Below are positions 1 through 12,619 of a stretch of DNA of 64,000 nucleotides, in pieces (position 1 is the first letter of the stretch; the number at the start of each line of letters is the position of its first letter). The notes beneath the pieces are model-generated. The model saw only the letters and a list, made by a program, of their open reading frames with translations. It did no database searches and had not been told where the DNA came from. The translations under genes were made by a program, and so were the position numbers. Origin of the DNA: Micromussa lordhowensis (lineage: Eukaryota; Cnidaria; Anthozoa; Scleractinia; Lobophylliidae); NCBI GenBank assembly GCA_964020085.1, contig OZ026607.1:17312122-17376121 (forward strand), read 5' to 3'.

Positions 1-3000
1 GAAGTGCTATGCACGTTATTCAAAGAACGGCATCTAAGAATGAGTTCTGGTCTGACTCAATGTTCTGCCCTGGTCACTGATTGTACAGAACAGGAAACAG
101 GAGGGCACGTTTTCATCTTAAATTCTGGGCTTCATTTTCTCGTTGAAGAGTCAAAACAAGAACGCTAATCAGTGAAAATTATCAGTGCGTTTTTGTGTTT
201 CTAGTTCAAGGAAAGATTAAAATTCAATCATGCGGTGATGTGTTTTTTCTCGCCCAGTGAACTGGATGTCATTGACTGGCGCTTGGACCTGTGGCTGTTT
301 ATTATGAAGCTTTCAGGATATCAACTTGTGTAATAATTGCTCTTCATAAAAGGTTAACTCGATCAAGCATGATCAATATTTTTAGAAGTGGGAAATGCAA
401 ATATTATTCCTTTCAATGTGTTTGAATCCAATTACAGTGGCATCGAGATGGATAGACCAAATTGGATAACGTTTTAACCAGATCATCTGAAGATTTTTTC
501 ATCCTCTTCTTCCTGATAAATTATCATGTTTAAGAGCTCAAAAGGCAGCTTTGTGTTATCGCAAAACACCAGGATTTACAAAGGAATCAAAATCCATGCT
601 TCAACTTAGGAGTTTAATTTAAGTAATAATCGTTAAATTTGTCACGGAATTAAGACGCAACAAATACAATTATTTGTACCAGCACCAGAATTTGAAAATC
701 TCACAGAAATTTCACTTAACAGTCCTGTAATCTTCACTGTGGTTTTCAGAATTATTTTAACATGGCTAAGAGAGTTTTTAGGTCATTTAGTTCTCATGTC
801 TCTTGAGCCAATGCATTTCTTCATCTGGACGTGTCAACTGGCGATGTCCCACGATAAGTTCACCCTTAGTCTCCGGAAGGATATAATTACCGTATTTACT
901 TGAAAATAACTCTTCGTATTTACTCGATTCAGCGTTCAGCATCTCAAATATTGATGTGCTTCAGTTCTGCACATAGTTTTGTTGCATGAATGCGAATTGG
1001 AGCTTAGAATCGAATGAGGCAAGTATTTAAAAAAACGTGAAGGGTTGTATTTATCGCTTTCAATCTGCAATCGAGAGCGCTGTGTGGTTAGGATTATAAT
1101 GTGAAATTATCTGCACAACGTAGACAGGAAAAACGCAACAACTTTCTAATAATCTTATCTCAATCACTTCAATTCACACGCATTGTATTCGAGCCAGAAT
1201 TGGTACAGTTTGCAGTTGGCAATATCATGAACCCGCTTAAGCTCTTGAAGACTGAGTTTTAAAAGCAAAAGCTGGAATATAATTAATATGCATTGTTGAG
1301 AACTATAGAATAAACGATCATGCAATGTACATACTTGAACCTCTTAACACAGAAGACTTCGCAAAGCCCTGACAATTTTGAGTGTGTATGAAAAAAGGAC
1401 ACTTGTGGTCATGCAAATGAAGTCGCAAAACTATTGTAAAGGAATTTAATTTACGCTACAAAACGTAAAGCATTTCTGTTTTTCTTGCGCGTTTGACCAA
1501 TCCTTGGACAGTTAGACAGAAGTTGACAGAATCCGGCCAGGCTAGGAGTCGTTCATGCTGATCTGTCTGACAACTCGGGCGCCATTTTGTCTAAACATGC
1601 TACTCTGACCCCGAGAGATTACTCTCAGTGTAGAATGGAGGGTGTAAATTTTTTAGTAGGGGGCGGAGTCGTGTCGTTGAGGTACTCTTGGATCGAAGCA
1701 TTATCGTTTCGAGGCACGCAACGATTTTAAAATCAAAAACGATGTTCAATCTGGTTATTTTACCCGCATGCATGTACACTACATTCATTGAAATGGGAAA
1801 TTAAATCAGAATTCAGTATCTATCCGAAAAGTTCTTATCGAGTCGTATCCCTTTGGGTTGGAAGCGAGGAAAGGAAAAATGGTCGACATGTGGTTTGGAG
1901 GATTAATTCACTTTAAATCTTACACATATCACAAAATCGACGTGCATGTGGCGCTTGCGACCAACAGTCTACTTCTGCGTTTTACTGTCAACCCTCAGTG
2001 TTGAGATTTTCATTAGATATATTAAAACCTGTCAGTTGCGAAATCAGGCAAAATGAATTGTTAATTAAAGAGGCAAAATAGAGTGGAATTGATTTTTCAC
2101 TCAACGGAAAACATACAGAAAAGAAGAGCTAGACGTAAAAGTGTACAGATCCCTTTGCTTTTGTCTACATATTTTTTCTGGCAAATTATTTTTGCAGTTC
2201 AGAGCTCTAAAATGTCTGTCCTAGCTTAAACACGTGTTCTGTGAACGTTTTCGAGTTGTCTTCATCAAGCGTAATTGACATGATATGAACAAGGAACATT
2301 TCAGTGCCAGAAGGATTTTTCAACCGCACTTCGCACCAAGTTGCTAATGTACTGATGAATTCTACACAAACAAATTTTCCAAACATGAAAGATTCGCGGG
2401 CACTTTATGAAGTATATGTAGGTACAAATTACACTGATGAGCCTTCGCTAAGAGCTAAAATAATATAGAATTCCATTCTATTTCGCTTCGCTCAGCCGAA
2501 TAGAAAACATTTCTATTATAAGTACCAGAGACAAATGATACAACAAATAGTGGAGGGAGCCACCAGCAATAATCGAGTTTATTTACAAGAATTTGAGACA
2601 CGCTGAATGCAGGATACAAGCCAGAGATAAAAAAAAAAAACGTTACACGCTCTTTTTAACAATCATATTTACAATGAGGAAAAAGCTACCTCGAGTAAAC
2701 TGGTCGGCGTCAAGTGATGTGATATTCTCATCAGTGGTATATAAAGGTATGATTTATCCCAATGGGACCTGATACCAAGCAACCTAATTAAGCACCTAAA
2801 AGATATACCTAATGTCCCAGCTTTGAAATGAGATTCACTACTGTACGTTGGAAAAGATGTACAAAGGATGTAGACATGTTTCAATTCCCAGTTTCAAAAT
2901 AAGTTGAGTGTTTATAAGTCGCGATTCCTGAGAATCCATTCTCAGAAAATTGTACTTTTTTCTCCTCGTGTGTTTCCCTGATTTTGGAATTTATTTCAAT

Positions 3001-3981
3001 AATTAAGATTGAGCTCAGTGTCTGTAAACATCGAGGGATATTTACCTCCACTTCGGTAAATAATTGTTAATTTAAGGTGTATTTGTTTAGCTGTGATATA
3101 AGGCTGTAAATTTCACATTATTTTATGCGCTTCGCTTTTTTCTGTTGATGCATACGTGCAGTTGTCGAAGGCGGGAGACAAATGTTATAGATGTGATATA
3201 TTCGTCCAAGTGATTTTAATGTGAGTCATCTCTGGGCTCAGTTACAAGTTACAATTCATAGCATCGCCTGCTAAACTAGAGGAGTCGCATTTTAAACAAT
3301 AAACTTGGTCTGCTAGAGAATGCTGCTTGAGTTCGTTCGTTTTTTTTCCTCCGTGTCTCTTCTTGCTTGTCTTAGTGAAGCGCGCGTGCTGCTCGCTTTG
3401 AAAGAAGATTAGTGTTCAAATGGTAAATACACATTAAACAGCTTACAGTTTGGAGGTATGTGTCTGACTTTTGGGAAATGTGACTTGTCAGTAGAACCGT
3501 TTTACTATTTTTCCGGCGATTTCAGGCTGAAAATATTCCTGTGAGTATTCTTAGGTTATAGCGTATGACATTTTTGTTTTCGAATGTATTTGGTGTTTGG
3601 ATGGTGTTAAAGTAATTTTGGAGCCAGTCTGCAAGCATTAAAACCTGATATGGCGCACATAACTACTTGCTGAAATGTTATTAGCATCGAACATATGGTT
3701 AGTGCTGTTTTTGTTGCTGTTTGGCGAGTTTAGAGAAAGATTAAGACTTTTATACGGTTTAGTTAAAAACACATAATTGTATTGCATTTACAAATTTTAA
3801 ACACACACAATTATATTCCTTTCAAATTCTCAGTCTCTTAAAATGTTCTTAAAATTTCGCAAATTTATTTCAGCCTCGATATTCTTATGAAACATATTCA
3901 TATAAAAAACAGTGTTTTGGTAGTTGTAGTATAATCGTTAGATAATGGCCATGGGTTAATAATCGTTGCTTTTTTTAACAG
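1..3981. other. Upstream region of the first NK2 gene, no exon found
   Basis: I see no convincing coding exon in this stretch. It is AT-rich and the reading frames are short. The homeodomain exon that follows needs an upstream exon that ends after the first base of a codon and would be expected to carry an eh1/TN repressor motif. I scanned the start codons on the + strand here for such a motif and found none, so exon 1 is either divergent, very short, or left of the window. The last bases form a pyrimidine-rich splice acceptor ending in AG at 3980-3981. Confidence 0.5.
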
Positions 3982-4526
3982 ACTACAGCTTGAAAGAAAC
4001 TGGTCATTGCAGTGATACAGACAGCTTGGATGCCACAAAAGCGAAGTCGCCCAATCCTAAGAAAAAGAGACGTGTATTATTTTCAAAGGCTCAGGTTTTT
4101 CAACTAGAGAGTAGATTTCGCGTCCAAAAGTACCTTTCGGCCGTTGAGAGGGACCAGCTGGCGAGAATGATAAACTTGACACCTTCACAGGTAAAGATTT
4201 GGTTCCAGAACCATCGATACAAAAGTCGCCAGCAGATTAAACAAGACGGACAGTTTGAGGAAGATATCAAGGCACCTTGCGGAGGACATTACCACCCTGC
4301 AGAGGTCCCGTGTTTGCAGCCATGCCCTTATTATGAACCAAGGGACTCAATCAATCCATTCCCCTCAGCCTTTATGCCTTGGTCACCGGTTTGTCCTCCA
4401 TCTTCACTGCCTCCAATGAACGGTTTCTCGATAGCAGCGCGGCAAAGTCCACATTTTGCGAGCTATCCTTCCTGTCAGTACGAGGCCCAGAGACAGCATA
4501 TCTATCGTCCGTCAGTATTTTATTAA
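3982..4526 (+). CDS. NK2-class homeobox gene, homeodomain exon (3' exon)
   Basis: This encodes a sequence-specific transcription factor of the NK2 homeobox class, acting in the nucleus. The exon starts at an AG acceptor (3980-3981) with a codon split after its first base, and gives 180 residues up to TAA at 4524-4526. The homeodomain lies at 4059-4238. It opens with the NK2-typical RRVLFSKAQ, has recognition helix [11 protein letters not shown], and carries Tyr54, the diagnostic NK2-class residue. Downstream the protein is rich in Pro, Ser, Tyr and Cys and ends in RPSVFY. I see no recognisable NK2-specific domain (VPVLVxxGxPC), unlike the second NK2 gene about 7 kb away. The first exon was not found, so the N-terminus is unknown. 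The paralogue group (Nkx2-1/4, Nkx2-2/9 or Nkx2-3/5/6 type) cannot be decided by eye. The frame is intact, so it is probably functional. Confidence 0.93.
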
Positions 4527-6566
4527 GAGTGTCATCCCCTTCCATCACTCTGTAAATACAACTTTTTATGATATATTGTAATTACTAAGGACAGGATTGG
4601 TTTATGATTCATTCACTCACTCATTCAACGAATTATTTCTAACCCAATTTTGCAATCATGATTCGATCGAGATTTATACCATGCTATTTCAGTCAGAGTC
4701 TGCCATGGAAAGTAGTGGTATACCAACTGTACCCAAAATTTCCCCTCAAATTCATGTGAAATACCAAAATTTGGACAACATGGTATGCTTTATACCCAGA
4801 AAAGGCCCAATTTTGGCGTCAAAATACCGCACACTCGATTGAAAATCCCCCTGTTAATGGTATACCCCCAAACCATGGCCGATCCTGTTCAGCGCTGCAA
4901 GTTCTGATTCAGCTTTTTCGATTTCAAGGCTGTGATACGTCAATCATACTTCAATTGACATAACCTTTTGAAAAACTGGGATGAAGTTATTTTGGGAGAA
5001 TTGAATCGTTTTTGCTCTGGTCTCTTAGATCTGTCATGCAAGAGCCAAATTGTGGTGGTCGCTTGTGAACGGATCAAACATTCCTAGCTGAGCAATTTGT
5101 TTTTTAAAAAAGAATTTACATTCTTACTTTCTTACAGTTGCCTTCTAACTTATTTTCAATTTAATTTTCAAACAGTGCATGGTTTGTTCTAAGCCATATA
5201 TTTTTGCTGCGCAGCAAAGTTTTCTTCATTTCCAATTATTGAATGAGTATCTGAATAGGAAACCTTTATGATAGCAAAATTGCTCTGTAAATATGGTGTG
5301 GCAAGAAATTAGAAGCTGCAAAGAGGTCTATCAATCTTATTTGTCTGGTTTGTTTATTCACTGAGCAGTCAATCTTCAATGCTATTACTCTATAACCCAT
5401 TATTATCAAAGCCTTAAGCTATAGAGGCACCTTCTGCTAATAATACTAGATCCAGCCAAGAAATCAGCGTTTCGTTTACGTGACCTAGGCATAATCGGAT
5501 CGTAAAATCTGATTAAAATCTTACCCTTTCTTTTATCTAAGAGCTTTTTCTACACTTCTGGCTGAAAAATTCAAGCTCTCTTCAAAATTCTGAATGATAA
5601 CGACCATCCGGCTAAGACGTTGAACACCTGCAGACACGTAAACAGCTTCACATATCTCCCGTTAAATCGTGTTCAAAATGTAACTTCCCCTCACCGATTC
5701 CACACATTTCTCTTCTTGTTAGTTGAGAGAATTTGTTGCTGTATCAAGACAATATACTCTGTTTTCTGCTTGGCAATGTTTATGTATTGATAAGATAATG
5801 GAAGCAAAAATTAAAAGTACACCACAATGACCACTTCTGATTTTTTTCAGAATTACAATTTTTCCTGAACGTTTTCCTATTGAATCTTTATTTCTTTTGA
5901 AGTTTTGTTGGACGAAAATCACCATCAGTTATTTTCGCAAATACGAAGTCACCCTCGTGTTATTTTTCCGATCGATCAAAGTTCTGCTGATCTTGTTTTT
6001 GGTAAGGGAATTACCCACACCTAGTCCCAATTGCGGTCTACTACCCCTGCAAGTCTTGATTTGCCAACATGACGAGGCTACCAAGCCGATTTCAACGGAT
6101 GAAATGGACGCGATGTCTTCCATCGCTTTATCGTTTCACTGGGGACACGAAGAGCCGCCTGGCGTCGCTCGCAGGGCTGTGATTGCGTGGCTAAAGAATT
6201 GAAATGAAAGATCAACCTTTGCTCTTGAATTCTGCGGTGGATTTGTGGCCGTGGGTACATTTCAGCCTGGGATTTTTGACTTCGTTCGGCAGGCTGTCCC
6301 GACTGAGGTGTTTCACCTTGTCCTCTCCTTATGAAGGGAAAACCGGGATTCAAAAAAGTCGCTTCAATTAAGAAGTTAAATCGGTAAAGTAACCACACCA
6401 GGGGTAAAAACAAGTATGCAATAAGGTAAACCATTTTTATTGAGAGTTTCGACTTTTAACCACCTCCATGGATATCTTGTAGAAAATCCCATATAAACAC
6501 TTATAATTCGATGCCATATTGTGTTACTTGTGTGGTTCGTAGAGAGAGCTTGGGCTGCTTGTGATT
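4527..6566. other. Intergenic region downstream of NK2 gene 1
   Basis: This holds the presumed 3' UTR of the homeobox gene, then AT-rich DNA. No canonical AATAAA follows the stop closely. Several short open frames occur on both strands (up to about 118 codons near 6.1-6.4 kb), but none has a recognisable domain or homeobox-like composition. Confidence 0.5.
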
Positions 6567-6796
6567 ATGCTGTACAAGGTGATTCTAACGTTTGAGTTTG
6601 TGGATGAAACCCCAGTGTGTGTGACCATTCAAATGAAAGCTATTGAGCAGTACTTTCATGTGCTTTATTATGCTGAACAAGGAGGTTATAGCTTTTACGT
6701 CTGCATATGAAACCTTCGCATGTGGCCATTCAGGTGAAAGATTTTGGGCAGTATACTTCTGTTTGCTTTCCTGTTCAAGGTGGTTGTACTTTGGAT
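6567..6796 (+). repeat. About 105-bp tandem repeat, roughly two copies
   Basis: The phrase ATGAAACC...GTGACCATTCA at about 6603 recurs in diverged form at about 6708, and the preceding ACAAGGTGATTCTAAC-type phrase occurs near 6567, 6674 and 6775. The period is therefore about 105 bp. The copies have drifted by many substitutions. This looks like a short remnant of a dispersed satellite-like repeat; no coding function is apparent. Confidence 0.6.
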
Positions 6797-6799
6797 AAA

Positions 6800-9700
6800 A
6801 CCTTAATAAATGGCTACTTATCAATGTTATTTTGCAGTACTTTTTTGCAGTCGTGTTTCTTGTTCTTTTCTACACAAATTAAAACTGATGCTTTGCTTTT
6901 TTTTCTTCTATATATCATCTTTGAACTTGGCCACTCTCAAGAATGGAATTACCAATTTGTTTACATAGCCAGAATGGCGTCAGTTTTGTCTTTTCGTAGA
7001 ACAAGAAACATCCGTATAAGTCAGACAACTGGAAATGAATCCTGGCCTATGTCTGATAATATCCCGTGAAATCCTCTTACGACAGAAAATCTCCTAAGCC
7101 TCACTTCATTGCGGGCACGAAAGCACGGACAATAAAACGAAGATCTCCAAATGCAGAGAGACAGATAATTCAGTAAATAAGATAACCAGATAACTTTCTA
7201 TTTACTTTCAAGAAATCTTTTGCTAATCGTTACCGAACTGACGATGTTTAAACTGTGAAGTAGGTAGAGGAACGGTCCAAAGTATTGGCTGGAATGTGCC
7301 GGGGCATTGAGGCACGTTTTTTGTGCCCGCAGATTTTCTGTTATTTCTATTTCTGAGTGCCGCGGAAAAAAATCTTGTTTATATGTCGCGATTTAGGTAC
7401 GCTTTGAAATGCTAACTGGGCTAAGACACTCGACGATAACGATTATTATTTTTTCCCAAATATGCAGAACGCAACTAGAATTCGACGGGAACAACTAATA
7501 TTTCAATCATGCATTCCTTCGTGAATAGACTATACCGCGTCAAATCGCTAAATGATCGACATTTTTTGTACAAAAATATGTGCGTTTTATAGTCTGTTAT
7601 CTCTGCATCCTTCGTACCCCATCCAACTGACTGTATTCCCTGGGAATTTCTGCGTTAACCCCTTCTATAATCCCCCCCCCCCCTCCCGCGCCCACAAAGC
7701 TAACCCTGATCATGGCTAGTTCGTGGTCTTCTTGAGAGGGTCGGATGTGAGATTTATTAAAATTAGAAAACAAGGAGACGTTAATTAAATATTTCCTTCC
7801 TTGTAACGAATCAGTACACCCTTCACCTCAGAGGGAGTCATTTAGCACATTCAAAAAACGGAACTGCGAACCTGAACTAAATGAACTTAGTTAGTGCTCC
7901 AAGTGTAGAGAAGCGACGCCGATAGACTTGGCAGTGATTCATCGCCGGCAAACGCCTACCGACAGACTACAGCTTACGTAGTTGACAAGTCCATAGCCGA
8001 CTATTATCATGGTGTGTGTGTGATCTAAATTCTTTTTTGGCCAGGCTTTTGTCAGCTTGAGACCTGACCCATCTCTTTTATCTTGCCAAGGTGCTTCACA
8101 AGCCCTGCTTACAGGATAATCCACGTTCGTGTATTCAGTCTTCCCTGTTATGGCGATTTCAAGAGCTTTGTCTTTCTTTTGCTTTATATTTGAAGACTGT
8201 TATGTCCACAGTCTCTTATCCCAAGAAACAAAACTGCCCTTGTTCTTAACTTCAAGTGCACAGATTCGCCAGAAGCGGGCAACTATTTAAAATCGTTGCA
8301 CTACTTAATTTGAGCATGCAGACACTTTTTTTATAACTTAGAAGGTAAACGTAATTTTAATGGATCTAAAGCGAGAAGCAGTTCTCTCGGGAAAGTCTTT
8401 TTCTGTTTGTTAACTTTGAAAGGGGATTTCAAAACAGAGTTAAAAGGTAATGTTTAGATAAAAGAAATTAAAAGAAGCCGATGGATCAGAAGCAATCGAA
8501 AGTTAAGTGTTATATAGTACAGACCGAAATTACGTGACCTTCAAAGATTTACCTGTTCAGTGTAGGAAGGTATTTAGTGTAGGATGCAGTACGTATCCTG
8601 GGTAACCATTGATAGCCTCTACGTTATCTGCACAAACACAGTTGATCTGCAACAAAGGGTATAACACTACCAATAGCCTGTATGATATGTTGTCTAGGGT
8701 ACCACATTAAGCCCTGTGTTATGAACAGATACATGACCAATTATTACCTTATCACTTGCTCCGTTTTTATTACTTTTTCTTCTTTATTTTTTTCTCAGAC
8801 TTTTCGCTGATTTGTGCCTTCATAGCGTCCGTTTTTCCATTAATTCATTCTGTTTTATATCTAAACGCGCCGGGGTCTTTGCCTCTCCATGACATAAAAT
8901 CGCATATCTGACCTATCGACAGTGACCCACTTGAGGACCACTCGGTGGAACACAGCAACGCTTGTTCCTTATCCCACAACTTGATTTTGTGCAGGGCAAG
9001 CATGGCAAGCTTCGGAAAATTAAATTTTTTGTCGCCAAACACAGTTACAAGACATTGTCAGTTAATTCCGAGTATGAACAAAACCTGACAAACTACAGTG
9101 AAATGTGAATCGCTGCACCTGAGCTCGAAGCTCCGACGACAATGACACACAATGTAAACATGTCAGTCATTTGGTCTAACCGTAAGACGGTTCTCTCTGT
9201 TCAGGTTTTTCTCTTTTTTTAAAAAAAAATTAAAAACTGTCATGGCAAATAGCATGTGTTACGTATCGAATTTACCTTTATGGTGTGAAGCAAAATGTTT
9301 GGATTGAAAATGAGTAATCGCGATATGATGGCAGCTGAACGCGATAGAGAAGAAAGGAAAGAACTTCTTAAACCCTACGTTCTTTATCGCGAAATGAAAT
9401 GCACAATCTTTCTTATCGCCACGTTTTTGCGTTCTCAACTAGGAAAATGGCTTTTTTTATACAGGGATGAAGTTTTCTTTTGGAACAGAACAAGCTAGGT
9501 TTATAACGAAGATATTAAGTTCAGCACCACGAACAGATGATGTTTACTGCGTGTATTTATATGATAATGTCACAGCTTCAAATTGATCTTGTGCTGTAAT
9601 AGCTTAAGTGAGGCAGGACCTGTTTTATATTTTTCGAACAAAAACCTTCGTCTTAACATGCCTCTGTTATGTTGAAGTAACAACTACCAGTAAGTAGAGA

Positions 9701-11509
9701 ATGTCACGGACGAACTACACTTTGCGGAGAGATTTAACTTATTTTTTTCCAGACCAAACGCGAAGATTAACCAAGAAGGTCGCGTTATGAAAGAATTTTT
9801 TCAGAAGTGGATGATCTTCTATATTTTTAAACCTGTCACCTTGTTTTCCCTTCTAAAGATCTCAACACCCGAGACACAGACAAACTTGGACAGCTGTAGC
9901 GCTTTGACTCAGCAAACGTTCTTTGTTATTCTAAACCAACCCAAGCTGTGTGTACAATTGAGGCGAAATTTAACATAGCTGTCGAGTTTTCGTAAAGGAT
10001 TTTCGATTTATTTCTAGCCAAAATTATCATTCCAATCTTGAATTAATGACTATTGCTATATATTCTATTAAGGGGAGTTACAAAAGCCGTTTAGTACTTT
10101 TTACTGTATACCTTTATTTGCTGAAATTCTTGTCAATACAGTAAGTAGTCATCACCGGTTGAAAATACTTAGCGACACTGGAATTCTAAAACGTCTTTAA
10201 TTTTGAAAACGTAATCGCCTAAAGTTGGCTTTGAAGTCTTAATTTTGAAGATTAACTGCTTGTTAATCAATTTTTTTAACACAAACCAGAGCTTTGTAAA
10301 CAAGTGCGCTACGCTGTGAATTTGGAAATGTTCCTCGGGTGTCAACAGGCATTGTTGACCGATTCGAATAGCGCGCAGGCTTTAAGAAATTTATTCTTTG
10401 AGCATTCTTGTTTGCCCGCATTTTGCCAATATCGTAACCTTCTGCAGGGTTCAAAAGCACTGTCAAAAGACAGTTACGCCTTTTAGAAAATGCTCGTTCA
10501 ATTCAAAGTGTGCGTCATGTGTGAAAGCTGTGGTTGACGCACAAAGATAAAGATTTCCGCGCCAATTTTTGCGAGCCAAGCTTATAGCTAGCGACTGCGC
10601 GCTTATCTGGCAACCCGTGCGTACTTCGTGGCTGACTCCCACAAAGGCTTAAAGTCCCACGCGCTCACTCCACCTCAGAAGGCATCACGTCTCTGACAAT
10701 TTTAAATCTTGAACCTTACCGAAATTCTGAGATGTAAGCTATAAACAAAACGGATCATGTCCCAAAGAATCCACGGCAATGATATGACAGATGAAAACAA
10801 TAAGAAAGCGGCGCTTTGTTGGCACAGAATATGTCCGGTTTGACTTTTTTCCGCACTTGGAACATTTATTGTCCTTTAATGGCTAAAAAAAGGATTTCTT
10901 AATCCCTGAGTATGTATGACTCTAACCTATTAGTAGATTACAAAATCTCATAATCGCGTACAACTTGTTTGCCAAGTTCTTGGCAAATATTGCAGCTCTA
11001 TGATAACCTAAACGGCCTTCGTAAAGCTTTCTATGACAGACAATGAACTCTCAACAATAAAAAGGAACCACCAGTGGAGATTTATCGAATGCTTAAGTTA
11101 TTCACGCCTCTAGTGGAAATTTTATCACCTCCGTTGGCTAAATCACGATGGAGAACAATTCGTTTTTCGTGAAATACAAAACAGATATCATCATAATCTT
11201 TTGTACATAAACTAATGTTGCACATGGCGTAAACTGAAGATCTTTTCAAACGAAGCTTAAATCCAAAAGCTTAGTAAAGTAAACTAATCCACCAGTTTGC
11301 GAACACAAGGTTCTATTTTATAACTGACTGGTTTGCGCAAGTTAAAAAGGCTTATTATCTTGCAGGAATTACGTGAAACGTGTCGAACGATTTTGAATGA
11401 TGAAATACGAAATTATACCCTTGAAAGTGCAGACGCGAATAGGATTATGTCTGATTGGGTTTCTGCGAATAAAATAACCAACTTGGACGCTATTTACTAC
11501 TTCTATGCT
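6800..11509. other. Intergenic region between the two NK2 genes
   Basis: No gene, RNA or clear mobile element was recognised over this 4.7 kb. There is a poly-C run near 7672-7683 and AT-rich sequence. Open frames of 60-120 codons exist but show no conserved domain and no plausible splice-linked partners. Because two developmental homeobox genes converge on it, the interval could hold cis-regulatory DNA. That cannot be seen without comparison to other species. Confidence 0.4.
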
Positions 11510-12619
11510 CTAAGAGAAACCCCAGTAACGGGTATTATAAACGGCCGGGCTAGAGTACAATAACGGCACTGGAGGGTAACTAAAGCCATTACTGAATTCC
11601 TGCCTAGAAGGCACTGCACTTCTGTGTCTGTAGCAAGGTTGTCCTTCGTGCACTAGTACCGGCACGGGGACAATTCTGGGACTCATAAAAGGCATGGTCT
11701 CTCCAATGATGTGTCCTTTATCACCAACTTGTTTCTTGAATTTGTACCGATGATTTTGAAACCATATTTTGACCTGAGTCGGCGAGAGGTTTATAAGTCT
11801 GGCTAACTGTTCTCTTTCTGGGGCGGAGAGATATCTCTGTTGTCGAAAGCGCCTCTCTAGCTCAAAGATTTGAGCCTTGGAGAATAATACTCTACGCTTT
11901 CGCTTTTTGGTGTTTGGAATTTCCGTTTCTTGGTCTTGATCGGCCTCGTTATTAAAATCCTCGGCGTCAAGTCTTTCTGTAGAATCAGCTAGGAATAACA
12001 GAGCGAACATTTTAAAAATGGATATGATGAGAAGTTAGACATAAGCTCAGATAACGCGGAAAGCTAGAAGCAGTCAACCAGAAATGTTGGAGCGACATTT
12101 TTCATGGGCTTAGTAACATATTATCGAGAATTATTCCACGCTATGCAATTACGGTACAACATATTTGTGGCGATTTTATCACGTCTGTGTAAAATCTTGA
12201 AAATTAAGTTTCTCCTGCAAGCTAAACTTTCTGAGGCAAACTTTCCATTTAAAATCCCAGAGCGTACAATGATTTTGGTTCTCGAAACGTGCGAACTCAG
12301 CGACGAAAATCATGCAATATATTTGCCAAAAGGTGACAAACTCGGCAAACACATGAAATGCGGAATAGAAAATTGTCAAGACTTTACCTTCGTATGAGGA
12401 GTCCTCTATTCCTACTGTTGGACTCGAACTTGGAGAACTTCTGTGATCTCTACATTTTGAAGTACTCACGTCCTCTTCTCGAAGTTCTTCGATGCTCAAC
12501 GCATTTATATTTTTACGGATGTCATTGTCTTGTGCCATCCCACACTTGGTCTCCTGAAGAGCGAGAATACTGTCTATCGAAAACGAACTCATTTTGGAAG
12601 GGCATCCAGCCATTGACAC
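11510..12619 (-). CDS. NK2-class homeobox gene, complete two-exon model
   Basis: This encodes an NK2 homeodomain transcription factor, predicted nuclear. Exon 1 is 12619-12388 and exon 2 is 11988-11510, joined by a 399-bp GT-AG intron (donor GTAAAG, acceptor CCTAG) in phase 1. The joined frame gives 236 residues. Residues 13-22 ([10 protein letters not shown]) form an eh1/TN-type motif that in this family recruits Groucho/TLE co-repressors. The homeodomain is residues 106-165 (11905-11726), with RRVLFSKAQ, helix 3 [11 protein letters not shown] and the NK2 hallmark Tyr54. Residues about 181-196 ([15 protein letters not shown]) match the NK2-specific domain. An alternative start at Met3 or Met10 is possible. 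This organisation fits the Nkx2-2/Nkx2-1-like part of the class better than the first gene does; the exact orthology group needs a tree. It points toward NK2 gene 1 (convergent). Confidence 0.93.
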
